NCBI RefSeq assembly: GCF_003219815.1
Contig: NZ_QJVD01000007.1
Coordinates: 1-64,000 of the forward strand
DNA: 64,000 nt
Direction: 5' to 3'
Source of the DNA: Arthrobacter livingstonensis
Lineage (GTDB): Bacteria > Actinomycetota > Actinomycetes > Actinomycetales > Micrococcaceae
Shown one piece after another: positions 26,529 to 35,590 of the stretch; positions within the stretch are counted from its first letter, which is position 1; the number at the start of each line of letters is the position of its first letter. The notes under the pieces were generated by a model. That model made no database searches, was not told the DNA's origin, and worked only from the letters and a program-made list of their open reading frames with translations. Position numbers and translations under genes: made by a program.

Positions 26529-27914
26529 CTAGTCGTTGAGGTAGTTCAGCAGGTCGTGGCGGGTCAGCACGCCAACGGGCGCACCCACAAACGTCACCAT
26601 GAGCGCGTCCACGTCCTGAAGCTTCGTGCGTGCGGCGGAGATCGGTTCCAGCGAGCCGATGATGGGCAGTTGCGGCTGCATGTGCTCGGTGATCTTGTCC
26701 GTCAGCTTGGCCTCGTGGCGGAACAGCTTCCCGGTCAGCGTGCGCTCGTCGACGGAGCCGATCACCTCGCCCATCACCACTGGCGGCTCGGCGGAGAGCA
26801 CGGGGATCTGGGAAACGCCGTATTCGGCCATCAGGTTAATAACGTCCCGGACCGTCTCGTTCGGGTGGATGTGGACCAGGTCCGGCAGCTGCCCGGTCTT
26901 TGACTTCAACAATTCCCCGATGGCGGGTTCGTCGGTAGCCTTCAGGAAGCCGTACGACTGCATCCACTTGTCATCAAAGATCTTGGCCAGGTAGCCGCGT
27001 CCGCTGTCCGGAAGTAGTACGACAACGACGGCTTCCGGTCCCAGCCCCTTGGCGGCTTCCAGCGCGGCCACCACGGCCATGCCTGACGATCCTCCGACCA
27101 ACAGTCCTTCTTCACGGGCCAGGCGCCGGGTCATGGCAAAGCTGTCATTGTCCGTGACCGCGATGATCTGGTGTGGGACCTTGGGATCGTAGGAAGCAGG
27201 CCACATGTCCTCGCCCACGCCCTCCACCAGGTACGGCCGGCCGGTGCCCCCGGAGTAGACGGAGCCCTCGGGGTCGGCGCCGATGATTCGGACTTCGCCG
27301 CCCTCGTCTGCGGGGCGGCCCGCGGAGACTTCACGCAGGTAGCGGCCGGTGCCGGAAATGGTGCCGCCGGTGCCCACGCCGGCGACGAAGTGGGTGACCC
27401 TGCCTTCGGTGTCGCGCCAGATTTCGGGGCCGGTGGTCTCGTAGTGGCTGAGCGGGCCGTTTTGGTTGGAGAACTGGTCGGGCTTGTAGGCACCGGGAAT
27501 CTCCTTGACCAGACGGTCGGAGACGCCGTAGTAGGACTGCGGGCTGTCAGCAGCGACCGCCGTCGGGGTTACCACCACCTCCGCGCCATAGGCCCGCAGG
27601 ACGGCGCGCTTGTCCTCGCCCACCTTGTCCGGAACCACAAATACACAGTTGTAGCCGCGGGCCTGGGCCACCATGGCCATGGCAACACCGGTGTTGCCGC
27701 TGGTCGGCTCCACCACCGTGCCGCCTGGACGGATTTTGCCTTCCTTGGCAGCCTCGTCCAGCATCTTGACGGCTATGCGGTCTTTGGCGGAGCCACCCGG
27801 GTTCATGTACTCAAGTTTCACCAGGACAGTCGCCTGGAGCCCAAAGGCCACCTTGTTGAGTTTTACCAACGGGGTGTTGCCAATGAGGTCCAGGACGGAG
27901 TTTGCATACTTCAT
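26529..27914 (-). CDS. cbs: Cystathionine beta-synthase with CBS domain pair
   Basis: A 461-residue PLP enzyme that joins homocysteine and serine to cystathionine. The catalytic domain (about 1-320) has LIGNTPLVKL, the PLP Lys at 44 in GGSAKDRIA, and TSGNTGVAMA. A pair of CBS domains (about 335-461) forms a regulatory module, as in eukaryotic and actinobacterial enzymes. With metB downstream it forms a reverse transsulfuration operon. The frame is open to 27950, but ATG 27914 has TACTTT six bases upstream and TTGGCC 18 bases before that, a good leaderless promoter. Confidence 0.92.
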   Translation of the reverse strand: MKYANSVLDLIGNTPLVKLNKVAFGLQATVLVKLEYMNPGGSAKDRIAVKMLDEAAKEGKIRPGGTVVEPTSGNTGVAMAMVAQARGYNCVFVVPDKVGEDKRAVLRAYGAEVVVTPTAVAADSPQSYYGVSDRLVKEIPGAYKPDQFSNQNGPLSHYETTGPEIWRDTEGRVTHFVAGVGTGGTISGTGRYLREVSAGRPADEGGEVRIIGADPEGSVYSGGTGRPYLVEGVGEDMWPASYDPKVPHQIIAVTDNDSFAMTRRLAREEGLLVGGSSGMAVVAALEAAKGLGPEAVVVVLLPDSGRGYLAKIFDDKWMQSYGFLKATDEPAIGELLKSKTGQLPDLVHIHPNETVRDVINLMAEYGVSQIPVLSAEPPVVMGEVIGSVDERTLTGKLFRHEAKLTDKITEHMQPQLPIIGSLEPISAARTKLQDVDALMVTFVGAPVGVLTRHDLLNYLND

Positions 27915-27920
27915 AAGTCC

Positions 27921-27950
27921 AAAGTATCCCCCGCCTTCCCCTCCGGCCAA
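27921..27950 (-). promoter_or_regulatory. Leaderless promoter of cbs-metB
   Basis: TTGGCC (27945-27950) and TACTTT (27921-27926) are 18 bases apart on the minus strand. The -10 box lies six bases before the cbs ATG, so the transcript should begin at or next to the start codon. Confidence 0.68.
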
Positions 27951-27994
27951 AGGAGGTTACCGTTTGGGGCGCTTACGGCCCTAGAATCGGGAGA

Positions 27995-28564
27995 ATGCTC
28001 ACTGCCATTGACCCCTTGCCGGCACGTCCCCGGCGCATCCTGGTGGCGGGTGTCAGCGGCTCTGGGAAAACCACGCTGGCCGGCCGCATTGGCGCAGTGC
28101 TGAACGTACCCCATGTTGAAATTGACAGCCTCTTTCACGGACCGGACTGGACGCCGCGCGAGTCCTTTGTCCAGGACGTCGCCGCCTTCACCGGCGCGCC
28201 CGGATGGGTCACGGAACGGCAGTACCGCCAGGTGAGGCAACTGCTGGCTCAACGGGCAGAGTTGCTCGTGTGGCTTGATTTCCCGTTCCCGTTCTCCATG
28301 TGGCGGCCCATCCGCCGCACGGTCCGGCGCCGGCTGCGACGCCAGGAGCTGTGGAACGGCAACATCGAGCCGGCGTTTCACACCATCTTCACCGACCCTG
28401 GCCACATCATCCGTTGGGGCTGGCGCGCCCGCAACAAGCTCAAGGCCGTGGTGCCTGGTCTGGAACAAGAGATTCCCGGGCTGCACGTGGTCAGGCTTTC
28501 CTCCCCACGGGACGTGGATGCCTGGGTGGACAATCTTCAGCTTGCCGTCACCTCTGGCTGGTAG
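27995..28564 (+). CDS. P-loop nucleoside kinase-like protein (FlaR/topology-modulation type)
   Basis: A 189-residue ATP-binding protein. Walker A is GVSGSGKTTLAGRI near 19-32, followed by HVEIDSLFHGPDW, where adenylate-kinase-like proteins bind substrate. An Arg-rich lid RRTVRRRLRRQELWNGN near 107-123 and a C-terminal SSPRDVDAW motif follow. The family is often annotated as adenylate kinase or topology modulation protein, but its phosphoryl acceptor is unknown. ATG 27995 has the perfect -10 box TAGAAT seven bases upstream. It is divergent from cbs. Confidence 0.84.
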   Translation: MLTAIDPLPARPRRILVAGVSGSGKTTLAGRIGAVLNVPHVEIDSLFHGPDWTPRESFVQDVAAFTGAPGWVTERQYRQVRQLLAQRAELLVWLDFPFPFSMWRPIRRTVRRRLRRQELWNGNIEPAFHTIFTDPGHIIRWGWRARNKLKAVVPGLEQEIPGLHVVRLSSPRDVDAWVDNLQLAVTSGW

Positions 28565-28573
28565 TTTCACACC

Positions 28574-29059
28574 ATGACCCCGGAGGAACTTGCCACGCTG
28601 ACCCTGCTGCGGCGTGCCCGGGACATGATTGACAGGGACTATGCGCTGCCACTCGATGTGCCGACCATCGCACAAAAGGCCTTCATGTCCCCCGCGCACT
28701 TTTCCCGGAAGTTCCGTGCCGCGTACGGGGAGACGCCGTACAACTACCTGATGACCCGACGCATTGAACGGGCGGCCGCGCTGCTCCGGGCCGGCACCTC
28801 CGTGACCGACGCCTGCATGGCCGTGGGAGCCACCTCGCTGGGCTCCTTCAGCTCCCGATTCACCGAGATCATGGGCGAGACTCCCAGCGCGTACCGGGCG
28901 AGGGAACACAGCGCCGTCGAGGCCATGCCCTCCTGCTTTGCCAGATTTGCGACCCGCCCCCTGCGAAGTCCTGCCGTTGTTGGCCCTGCCAACAACAACA
29001 ACCTGGTGCAGGACAAGGCGAGCAGGAATGAAGAAGCCGTCCGGCGGGCCGCCCGATAG
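28574..29059 (+). CDS. AraC-family transcriptional regulator (DNA-binding domain only)
   Basis: A 161-residue protein made almost only of the AraC double helix-turn-helix (about 10-115). The family motifs FSRKFRAAYGETPYNYLMTRRIERA and, in the second helix pair, SLGSFSSRFTEIMGETPSAYR are present. There is no ligand-binding domain, as in MarA/SoxS-type activators. ATG 28574 is ten bases after the previous gene and has TAGTTT six bases upstream, so it may have its own leaderless promoter. It lies directly before a VOC enzyme gene, which it probably controls. Confidence 0.88.
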   Translation: MTPEELATLTLLRRARDMIDRDYALPLDVPTIAQKAFMSPAHFSRKFRAAYGETPYNYLMTRRIERAAALLRAGTSVTDACMAVGATSLGSFSSRFTEIMGETPSAYRAREHSAVEAMPSCFARFATRPLRSPAVVGPANNNNLVQDKASRNEEAVRRAAR

Positions 29060-29069
29060 CGTAAGTGTC

Positions 29070-29471
29070 ATGACTATTTCACTGCAATACACCAACGTCA
29101 CCGTCAATAACACCGACGAAGCCGTCGTCTTTTACCGCGATGCGCTGGGCTTGTCCGTGGTCAATGACGTCGCCTCCGGCGGGTTCCGCTGGGTTACGCT
29201 CGGGAGCGACGCGCAGCCGGGCCTGGGGATTGTCATTTCCGAACCGCATGCCGGCCGCTCCCAGGCCGACGGCGATGCCCTTCAGGAATTGCTCACCAAG
29301 GGCGTGCTGCCGATGCTTGTGTTCCAGACAGACAACCTCGACGCAACGTTCGAACAGGCAAGGGCCACCGGCGCCGAGGTGCTGCAGGAGCCCATCGAGC
29401 AGTCCTGGGGCCCGCGTGACTGCGCGTTCCGCGACCCGTCCGGCAACACGGTGCGAATCTCCCAGATGTAG
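29070..29471 (+). CDS. VOC-family (glyoxalase-like) protein
   Basis: A 133-residue single-domain vicinal oxygen chelate protein. It opens with YTNVTVNNTDEAVVFYRDALGLSV and closes with GPRDCAFRDPSGNTVRISQ, which contains the usual C-terminal metal or ligand position. Members include glyoxalases, dioxygenases and antibiotic-binding proteins; the substrate here is unknown. ATG 29070 has TAGCGT seven bases upstream; an earlier in-frame ATG at 29028 overlaps the AraC gene. The AraC-VOC pair is a likely small regulatory unit. Confidence 0.86.
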   Translation: MTISLQYTNVTVNNTDEAVVFYRDALGLSVVNDVASGGFRWVTLGSDAQPGLGIVISEPHAGRSQADGDALQELLTKGVLPMLVFQTDNLDATFEQARATGAEVLQEPIEQSWGPRDCAFRDPSGNTVRISQM

Positions 29472-29491
29472 GCTCCCTCGCTTAAACGACT

Positions 29492-29554
29492 ATGTTGCAC
29501 TTATTGGACGAAAAACGCCTGGGAGAGCGCTATCCGGCCCAACAAGTGCAACAT
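29492..29554. terminator. Palindrome between convergent VOC and putA genes
   Basis: ATGTTGCACTTATTGG (29492-29507) pairs with CCAACAAGTGCAACAT (29539-29554) with one mismatch and a 31-base loop. It sits between two converging genes and is likely a bidirectional terminator. Confidence 0.65.
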
Positions 29555-29566
29555 GGACGAGGGTGG

Positions 29567-32500
29567 CTAGATCAGCCCGTCCGAGAGGTGGTCGGGCGTG
29601 CCGAAGCGGTGCGCCGTAATGCTGACGGCCTGCTCATGCAGGAACGGCAGCATCTCAATCCGCCCGGCCTCGGTGACCGCATTGTGGTAGATCGCCAGGT
29701 CGGGGCGGCCGTCCGTTGCCTCGTAAAGGGCGCTGGAGTCCCCGCCAATCAGGCGGATCCGCCCGGCGCCGAAGCGTCGCGCCGTGACCAGCCAGTCGGC
29801 GTCGTTCTCCACGGTGACGCGGATGCGCAGGCTCACCAGCAGCGCTGCCACGGCGTTGGGAAGCGCGACGGCGGTGGAAACCTCCGGGGTGGCGCCGGCG
29901 GTGATTCCTGCCGCCAGGACGCGAAGCAGCTTGGCAACGGACTCGCCCTCGGCCAGGCGGACCAGCGGATGCAGCGGCAGGTAGCGGAACACATTGCGTT
30001 CCGCCGAGAGGCCGGAGACATCCTTGGCCGCGCCAAACTCGTCCGCCCACGCGGCGGCGTCGCTGTGCAGCGAACGGGTGAGGAACGCCTGCTCGCTGGC
30101 GGAGAGGCCGGCGGCGGCGTTAAGCATCTTGCGCGCGGCGTCGCCCAGCGCCGCCGTGGCCGTCGAGACAGCAGGTTCCCAGTTGCCCAGGCCCACCAGG
30201 TAGTTCGGGCCGCCTGCCTTCGTTCCGGCACCCACGGCCGACTTCTTCCAGCCGCCGAACGGCTGGCGCTGGACGATGGCACCGGTGATGCCCCGGTTCA
30301 CGTACAGGTTCCCGGCCTGGATGGTATCCAGCCACAGACCAATTTCCGCCGAATCCAACGAGTGCAGGCCGCTGGTCAGCCCGTAGTCGATCCTGTTGAC
30401 CATGGCGATGGCGTCCTCGAGAGTCTCCGCCTCCATGACGCCCAGCACGGGGCCAAAGTACTCGGTGAGGTGGAATTCGGAGCCGTCCGCAACCCCGGTG
30501 CGCACACCCGGGGACCACAGCCTGCCCGTGGCATCGAGCTGCTTGGGCTCGATGGCCCAGGATTCGCCCGCATCCAGAGTGGTCAGGGCCCTGTGGAGCT
30601 TGCCGGCGGCCGGCTCAATGATTGGGCCCATCTGGCTGGTGGCCGTTTCCGGGTATCCCACGACCATGCTGCGGGCGGCGTCGAGGAGCTGGTTGTGGAA
30701 GCGGGCGGACTGCGCCAAGGAGCCGACCATGACCACCAGAGACGCCGCGGAGCACTTCTGCCCTGCGTGCCCAAACGCGGACTGCACCACGTCCTTGGCG
30801 GCAAGATCAAGATCGGCGCTGGGCGTGACGATGATGGCGTTCTTGCCGGACGTCTCAGCCAGCAGGGGCAGGTCCGTGCGGAAGCTGCGGAACAGCTCGG
30901 CCGTTTCGTAACCGCCAGTGAGGATCACCCGGTCCACCGCGGGGTGTGAGACAAGTGCCTGCCCAAGTCCGCGCTCTTCCAGCTGCACCAGGGCCAAAAC
31001 CTCCCGCGGCACGCCGGCGTCCCACAGCGCCTGCACCATGACGGAGCCGCTGCGGCGGGCCTGGGTGGCAGGCTTGATGACGACGGCGGATCCGGCGGCA
31101 AGTGCCGACAGCGTGGATCCTGCCGGGATGGCGACGGGGAAGTTCCACGGGGGCGTCACCACGGTGAGTTTCGCCGGGACGAAGGTGGCGCCGTCGACCG
31201 TGTCCAGGTCCTTGGCGCGCTCGGCGTAGAAGTGGGCGAAGTCGATGGCTTCGCTCACTTCCGGGTCGCCCTGGTCCAGGGTCTTGCCGGTCTCGGCGGC
31301 CATGACCTCCATGAGCTCGGCGCGCCGGCTTTCCAGCGTGGCGCCGGCGCGGTGCAGCACGGCGGCGCGCTCAGCGCCGCTCAGGGCTCCCCAGGCCCTG
31401 CCGGCCTCCAGTGCCGTGTCCACGATGCCGTTCAACTGGTCGACGTCCGCGACGCGGCTGGCTTCCACGATGTCGTTGCCGAGCTCGGAGCCGGGGATGC
31501 GGGCCAGAATGTCCCTGCCCCAGGCGCGGTTGGCGGGCAGGGCCGGGTCGGTGTCCGGGGTGTTGGCAAAGAATTCCGCGGAGGAGGGCCGCGGGGTTTC
31601 TGCACGGTCCTGGACGCGGTTCGGTGCGGGGACCCCGGCGTCGAGGTCGGCAAGCGATGCCAGGAAGCGGTTCTTCTCGCGTTCGAACAGGGCCTCGTTG
31701 TCGGAGAGTTCAAAGACGGCGGACATGAAGTTGTCCTGGCTGGCGCCCTCTTCGAGCCGGCGGATGAGGTAGGCGATGGCGACGTCGAATTCGCCGGGGT
31801 GGACCACCGGTGTGTACAGCAGCAGTGCGCCGACATCCTTGCGGACGGCCTCGGCCTGGCCGGTGGCCATGCCCAGCAGCATCTCAAATTCCAGCCGGCC
31901 GGAGGTGGCGCTGATGCCGCGCTGCTTGGCCAGCAGCCAGGCGTGGGCCACGTCAAAGAGGTTGTGCCCGGCCACGCCGATGTGCACATTATTGATGTGT
32001 TCGGGGGTCAGCGCGTAGTTGACGATGCGCTTGTAGTTGGTGTCGGAGTCCTGCTTGGTGCCCCAGGTTGCCAGCGGCCAGCCATAGACGGACGCCTGGA
32101 CCTGTTCCATGGGCAGGTTGGCGCCCTTGACGATGCGCACCTTGACGGCGGCGCCGCCGTCGGCCCGGCGCCGGGCAGCCCATTCCTGCAGTTCGATCAT
32201 GGCGCCAAGGGTGTCCGGCAGGTAGGCCTGGAGCACGATGCCCGCTTCCAGGTTCCTGAACTCCGGCTTCTCCAGGATGCGCTTGAACACCGCGATGGTC
32301 ATGGTGAGGTCCTTGTATTCCTCCATGTCCAGGTTGATGAACTTGGGCTTGGGGAAGGAATTGGCCAGCGCATAAAGGGGCGTGAGTTCTTCCACCACGT
32401 GGTCGACGGCGTCGTCAAAGGCCCAGGCGGAGTGCGGGGCAACCGTGGAGGATTCCTTGATCGAGACGTAGTCGACGTCGTCGCGGGCCAGCAGGCGCAT

Positions 32501-33019
32501 GGTGCCCTCGAGGCGGCGGGCGGCTTCGTTTTCGCCCAGCACGGCCTCGCCCAGGAGGTTGATGTTCAGATCCACCCCGCCCTGGCGGATCTTGGCGATG
32601 GCCGGGCCCAGCTTGGCGTCGGTGGCGTCCACAATCAGGTGCCCCACCATCTCGCGCAGCACCTTGCGGGCAATCGGGATGACAAGCTGCGGCAGGACAG
32701 GCGCCATGACGCCGCCGAGGCGGACGGCGCCGCGCATGTACCAGGGCAGGAAGGCGGGCACCTTGGGCGCCAGCCTGGCCAGGTTCCGTCCGGCCACGGC
32801 CAGGTCTTCGGGGCGGATGACCCCGTCAACGAACCCCACAGTGAAGTCCAGTCCGTTGGGGTCTTTCAAGACGCCGGCGAGGCGCTGGGCGGAAACATCA
32901 GCGGGGAACTTGGATGCCTCGCTGAGCCAGTGCCGGACAAGGGCGATGGTCTCTTCGGCAAGGTCGTTGCCCGGGATCGGAATGGTGGCGGCGGTGTCCG
33001 CGCTGACGGTGCTTGTCAT
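29567..33019 (-). CDS. putA: PutA: proline dehydrogenase / L-glutamate gamma-semialdehyde dehydrogenase
   Basis: The 1150-residue bifunctional enzyme oxidises proline to glutamate in two steps. The N-terminal FAD-dependent proline dehydrogenase domain (about 90-490) includes KFINLDMEEYKDLTMT and LQAYLPDTL segments. The aldehyde dehydrogenase domain (about 510-990) has VTPPWNFPVAIPAG, LAETSGKNA with the catalytic Glu region, and nucleophile Cys756 in GHAGQKCSAAS. No N-terminal ribbon-helix-helix DNA-binding domain is present, so unlike E. coli PutA it is not its own repressor. The divergent LysR gene and the inverted repeat between them fill that role. Confidence 0.95.
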   Translation of the reverse strand: MTSTVSADTAATIPIPGNDLAEETIALVRHWLSEASKFPADVSAQRLAGVLKDPNGLDFTVGFVDGVIRPEDLAVAGRNLARLAPKVPAFLPWYMRGAVRLGGVMAPVLPQLVIPIARKVLREMVGHLIVDATDAKLGPAIAKIRQGGVDLNINLLGEAVLGENEAARRLEGTMRLLARDDVDYVSIKESSTVAPHSAWAFDDAVDHVVEELTPLYALANSFPKPKFINLDMEEYKDLTMTIAVFKRILEKPEFRNLEAGIVLQAYLPDTLGAMIELQEWAARRRADGGAAVKVRIVKGANLPMEQVQASVYGWPLATWGTKQDSDTNYKRIVNYALTPEHINNVHIGVAGHNLFDVAHAWLLAKQRGISATSGRLEFEMLLGMATGQAEAVRKDVGALLLYTPVVHPGEFDVAIAYLIRRLEEGASQDNFMSAVFELSDNEALFEREKNRFLASLADLDAGVPAPNRVQDRAETPRPSSAEFFANTPDTDPALPANRAWGRDILARIPGSELGNDIVEASRVADVDQLNGIVDTALEAGRAWGALSGAERAAVLHRAGATLESRRAELMEVMAAETGKTLDQGDPEVSEAIDFAHFYAERAKDLDTVDGATFVPAKLTVVTPPWNFPVAIPAGSTLSALAAGSAVVIKPATQARRSGSVMVQALWDAGVPREVLALVQLEERGLGQALVSHPAVDRVILTGGYETAELFRSFRTDLPLLAETSGKNAIIVTPSADLDLAAKDVVQSAFGHAGQKCSAASLVVMVGSLAQSARFHNQLLDAARSMVVGYPETATSQMGPIIEPAAGKLHRALTTLDAGESWAIEPKQLDATGRLWSPGVRTGVADGSEFHLTEYFGPVLGVMEAETLEDAIAMVNRIDYGLTSGLHSLDSAEIGLWLDTIQAGNLYVNRGITGAIVQRQPFGGWKKSAVGAGTKAGGPNYLVGLGNWEPAVSTATAALGDAARKMLNAAAGLSASEQAFLTRSLHSDAAAWADEFGAAKDVSGLSAERNVFRYLPLHPLVRLAEGESVAKLLRVLAAGITAGATPEVSTAVALPNAVAALLVSLRIRVTVENDADWLVTARRFGAGRIRLIGGDSSALYEATDGRPDLAIYHNAVTEAGRIEMLPFLHEQAVSITAHRFGTPDHLSDGLI

Positions 33020-33120
33020 GGTCTCTGGTTCGTTCTTTTCTACCGGTCTCCGGCGTTGCTTTAGACCCGTCCCGACCGTCTACGGTGACGCCAAACGGGT
33101 TACCTTTAAGTCCAGTATGG

Positions 33121-33168
33121 GACTAATATTCAATAAGTAAAAGTGATGTTTTTTAATGAATATCAGTC
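33121..33168. promoter_or_regulatory. Inverted-repeat operator between putA and the LysR gene
   Basis: GACTAATATTCAATAA (33121-33136) and TTAATGAATATCAGTC (33153-33168) are inverted copies matching at 14 of 16 positions, with a 16-base spacer. The stretch is strikingly AT-rich for this genome. Its place between divergent putA and lysR genes makes it the likely LysR binding site, controlling both. Confidence 0.72.
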
Positions 33169-33196
33169 GATTTTCCTTAACTATCTGGAGGTGCGC

Positions 33197-34135
33197 GTGT
33201 TGGATGTCAAGCGCCTGCGCCTGCTGCGCGAATTGCACATCCGCGGCACCCTGGCCGACGTGGCGCTCGCCCTGCAGTACAGCCCGTCCGCTGTGTCCCA
33301 ACAGTTGGCCCTTTTGGAAAAGGAAGCGGGCGTGAAGCTGTTGCGCAAGGTGGGCCGGCGCGTGCAGCTCACGCCCCAGGCGGAGATCCTTGTGGCCCAC
33401 ACCGCTGAAATCCTGGAGACGCTCGAACGCGCCGAAGCGGACATGTCCGCGTCCCTGACCACGGTGGCTGGCACGGTGAAGCTCGCCGTGTTCCAGTCGG
33501 CCGCGCTGGCGCTGCTGCCGGAGATGCTGACCGCCATGGCACAGGACTATCCGGAGGTACGGATTGAAATGGTGCAGCGGGAACCGGAGACCGCCCTGTA
33601 TGAGACCTGGGCGCGCGACTTTGACCTGGTGGTGGCCGAACAGTATCCGGGCCATGCGGCGCCCCGGCACCCCGAACTGGACCGGGTGGTGCTGACCACG
33701 GACGCCATCCGGCTGGCCGTGCCGGCTCCGGGCGTGGCCGGCGGGATGGCGAACCTCCGCACCGAGCCCATCACTGACGTTGCGGACACCGCAGCGCTTC
33801 CCTGGGTCATGGAACCCCGCGGCGCCGCATCCCGGCACTGGGCCGAGCAGGCATGCCGGCAGGCCGGCTTTGAGCCCGACGTGCGCTTTGAAACGGCCGA
33901 TCTCCAAGCCCAGATACGCCTCATTGAATCGGGCAACGCTGTGGGACTCATGCCCGATCTGATGTGGAAGGGCCGGCCGCCGGCCCTTACGCTCATCGAT
34001 TTGCCCGGGCTCCCCCGTCGCACGGTGTTCACCTCGGCCCGGCGGGCCAGCCGGCGCCGTCCGGCCATCCTGGCGTGCCGGGAAATTCTGGCCCGGACGG
34101 CATTGCAAATTCCCGAGAGTCCGGTCGGGGCATGA
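33197..34135 (+). CDS. LysR-family regulator, probable control of putA
   Basis: A 312-residue LysR-type regulator. The winged helix-turn-helix (about 1-60) reads DVKRLRLLRELHIRGTLADV and SPSAVSQQLALLEKEAGVKLL. The substrate-binding domain fills 90-300. The frame opens at 33143, but GTG 33197 has GGAG six bases upstream and gives the normal family N-terminus. It is divergent from putA, so proline or its breakdown product is a plausible co-inducer, though this is inferred. Its stop overlaps the next start by four bases (ATGA), tying it to a transporter gene. Confidence 0.9.
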   Translation: MLDVKRLRLLRELHIRGTLADVALALQYSPSAVSQQLALLEKEAGVKLLRKVGRRVQLTPQAEILVAHTAEILETLERAEADMSASLTTVAGTVKLAVFQSAALALLPEMLTAMAQDYPEVRIEMVQREPETALYETWARDFDLVVAEQYPGHAAPRHPELDRVVLTTDAIRLAVPAPGVAGGMANLRTEPITDVADTAALPWVMEPRGAASRHWAEQACRQAGFEPDVRFETADLQAQIRLIESGNAVGLMPDLMWKGRPPALTLIDLPGLPRRTVFTSARRASRRRPAILACREILARTALQIPESPVGA

Positions 34136-35328
34136 AGAGGGTCCTGGCCGCCGGAACTCCGTCCGCCCTTTTTGCTGCGGGGCTGCTCCTGCTGGCCACC
34201 GGGCTGCTCCGCTGGGATTCCTTCACGGAACTGGCCGGGCGCACCGTGCCCATCCTGCTGTTCGTGGTGGCGATGACCGTGGTGACGGAACTGGCCGACA
34301 ACGCCGGCGTGTTCCGTGTTGTGACGGCAAGGCTGGCGGGCGGGCGACGCCGGAAACCGGGCACGACGCCGACCGGCCGGGTCCTGCTGCTGTGGCTCGT
34401 TTCGCTGGGGCTCGCCACGGCGTGCACGGTGTTTTTGTCCCTTGACACCACGGCCGTGCTCGTCACGCCGGTGGTGGTGTCGCTGGCACGGCATGCAAAA
34501 ATCCACCCGCTGCCGTTTGCGCTGGGCACCGTCTGGCTGGCAAATACGGCGTCGCTGCTGCTGCCGGTTTCCAACCTCACGAACCTGCTGGCCCAGCACC
34601 GCCTCGACGTGAGTCCGCTGGGTTTTGCGCAGCTGCTGTGGGCGCCGGCTGTGGTGGGCGTTGCGGTCCCGGCAGCGTTCCTGTTCCTGATTTTCCGGCG
34701 CGATCTGCGCGGCCGCTTTGCGCCGCCGGTGGTTCCCGAACCTGCGGACAGGGCATTGCTCGTCGTCAGCGGTGTCACCGTGGCGGTGCTGCTGCCGGCA
34801 CTGGTTTCCGGGATTCCGGTGTGGATTCCGGCGTCGGTGGCGGCGCTGTTCCTGCTGGCCGTGTTCGTGCTGCGCCGCACGAAGGCCGTGCGGTGGCGGA
34901 TACTCCCCGTCCAGCCGGTCCTGCTGGCCATGGGGCTGTTCCTCATCGTCCAGGCCCTGCACGACCACGGCCTGGGCGCGGCCCTCACGCGGATTTCCGG
35001 CACGGGCAACGGATTCACGGCCCTCCTGCAGCTGGCAGGGATCGGCGCGCTGGCGGCCAATGGCGTGAACAACCTGCCCGCGTACCTGGCGCTGGAGCCG
35101 GTGGCGGCCTCCCCCATTCGGTTGGCCGCCCTGCTGGTCGGCGTGAACCTTGGCCCGCTGGTTTCCCCGTGGGCGTCGCTGGCCACGCTGCTATGGCACG
35201 GCCGCCTGAAGGCCATGGGCATCAACATTTCGTGGTGCGGGTACGCGCTGGGCGGACTGGCCGTCGTCGCGGTCATGTTGCCGCTGGCGGTGCTGGCGCT
35301 GTGGCTGGCGGCGGGACTGCCGGCATAG
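34132..35328 (+). CDS. ArsB/NhaD-SLC13 superfamily membrane transporter
   Basis: A 398-residue integral membrane protein with about ten hydrophobic segments. SLDTTAVLVTPVVV near 102-115 and NGVNNLPAYLAL near 308-319 are the two inverted hairpin motifs of the ion-transporter superfamily that includes arsenite pump ArsB, NhaD and SLC13 carriers. The substrate cannot be told from sequence. ATG 34132 overlaps the LysR stop, so the two genes are translationally coupled. No ArsR or ArsC is nearby, arguing against a dedicated arsenic operon. Confidence 0.8.
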   Translation: MKRVLAAGTPSALFAAGLLLLATGLLRWDSFTELAGRTVPILLFVVAMTVVTELADNAGVFRVVTARLAGGRRRKPGTTPTGRVLLLWLVSLGLATACTVFLSLDTTAVLVTPVVVSLARHAKIHPLPFALGTVWLANTASLLLPVSNLTNLLAQHRLDVSPLGFAQLLWAPAVVGVAVPAAFLFLIFRRDLRGRFAPPVVPEPADRALLVVSGVTVAVLLPALVSGIPVWIPASVAALFLLAVFVLRRTKAVRWRILPVQPVLLAMGLFLIVQALHDHGLGAALTRISGTGNGFTALLQLAGIGALAANGVNNLPAYLALEPVAASPIRLAALLVGVNLGPLVSPWASLATLLWHGRLKAMGINISWCGYALGGLAVVAVMLPLAVLALWLAAGLPA

Positions 35329-35380
35329 TGTTGGCCCCGTAGCCGGCAGTACTGCCAAGCACGACGCCGCCCGGCCGGGT

Positions 35381-35590
35381 CTACTGCGCCAGTTCCGTGA
35401 CGATGGGCCCCAGCAGGCGGCGCAGCTGCCCGGGATCCCTGCGGGCGGCTTCGCTGATGAGCACGCGCCGGGGTCCGGTCCGGTGAAGCCAGAATCCCTC
35501 CACCGGCAGGATCCGGATGCCCAGACTGAAGGGTGCAGCCCGGTGGCCGAGCTCCTTTTCAATCGACGCCACCAGCTTCGTCACGGCCAT
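35381..35590 (-). CDS. Small uncharacterised protein, coupled to the gene upstream
   Basis: A 69-residue basic protein, MAVTKLVASIEKELG to IVTELAQ, with no family I recognise. Its ATG lies inside the last codons of the gene at 35581-35982 (10-base overlap), with GAGG just four bases before it. The close coupling and the way the sequence seems to continue the upstream protein suggest two subunits of one function or a single gene split by a frameshift. Confidence 0.55.
   Translation of the reverse strand: MAVTKLVASIEKELGHRAAPFSLGIRILPVEGFWLHRTGPRRVLISEAARRDPGQLRRLLGPIVTELAQ

Noticed and set aside
31232-33064. A 610-codon open frame antisense to putA, and many other long antisense frames (for example 5048-5986 and 763-2283)
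   Set aside because: They mirror real genes on the other strand; GC-rich codon bias leaves the opposite frames open. Products are rich in Gly, His, Arg and Gln with no family features.
34132-35328. Arsenic resistance operon
   Set aside because: The transporter belongs to the ArsB-containing superfamily, but no ArsR, ArsC or Acr3 gene is near and it is coupled to a LysR gene instead.
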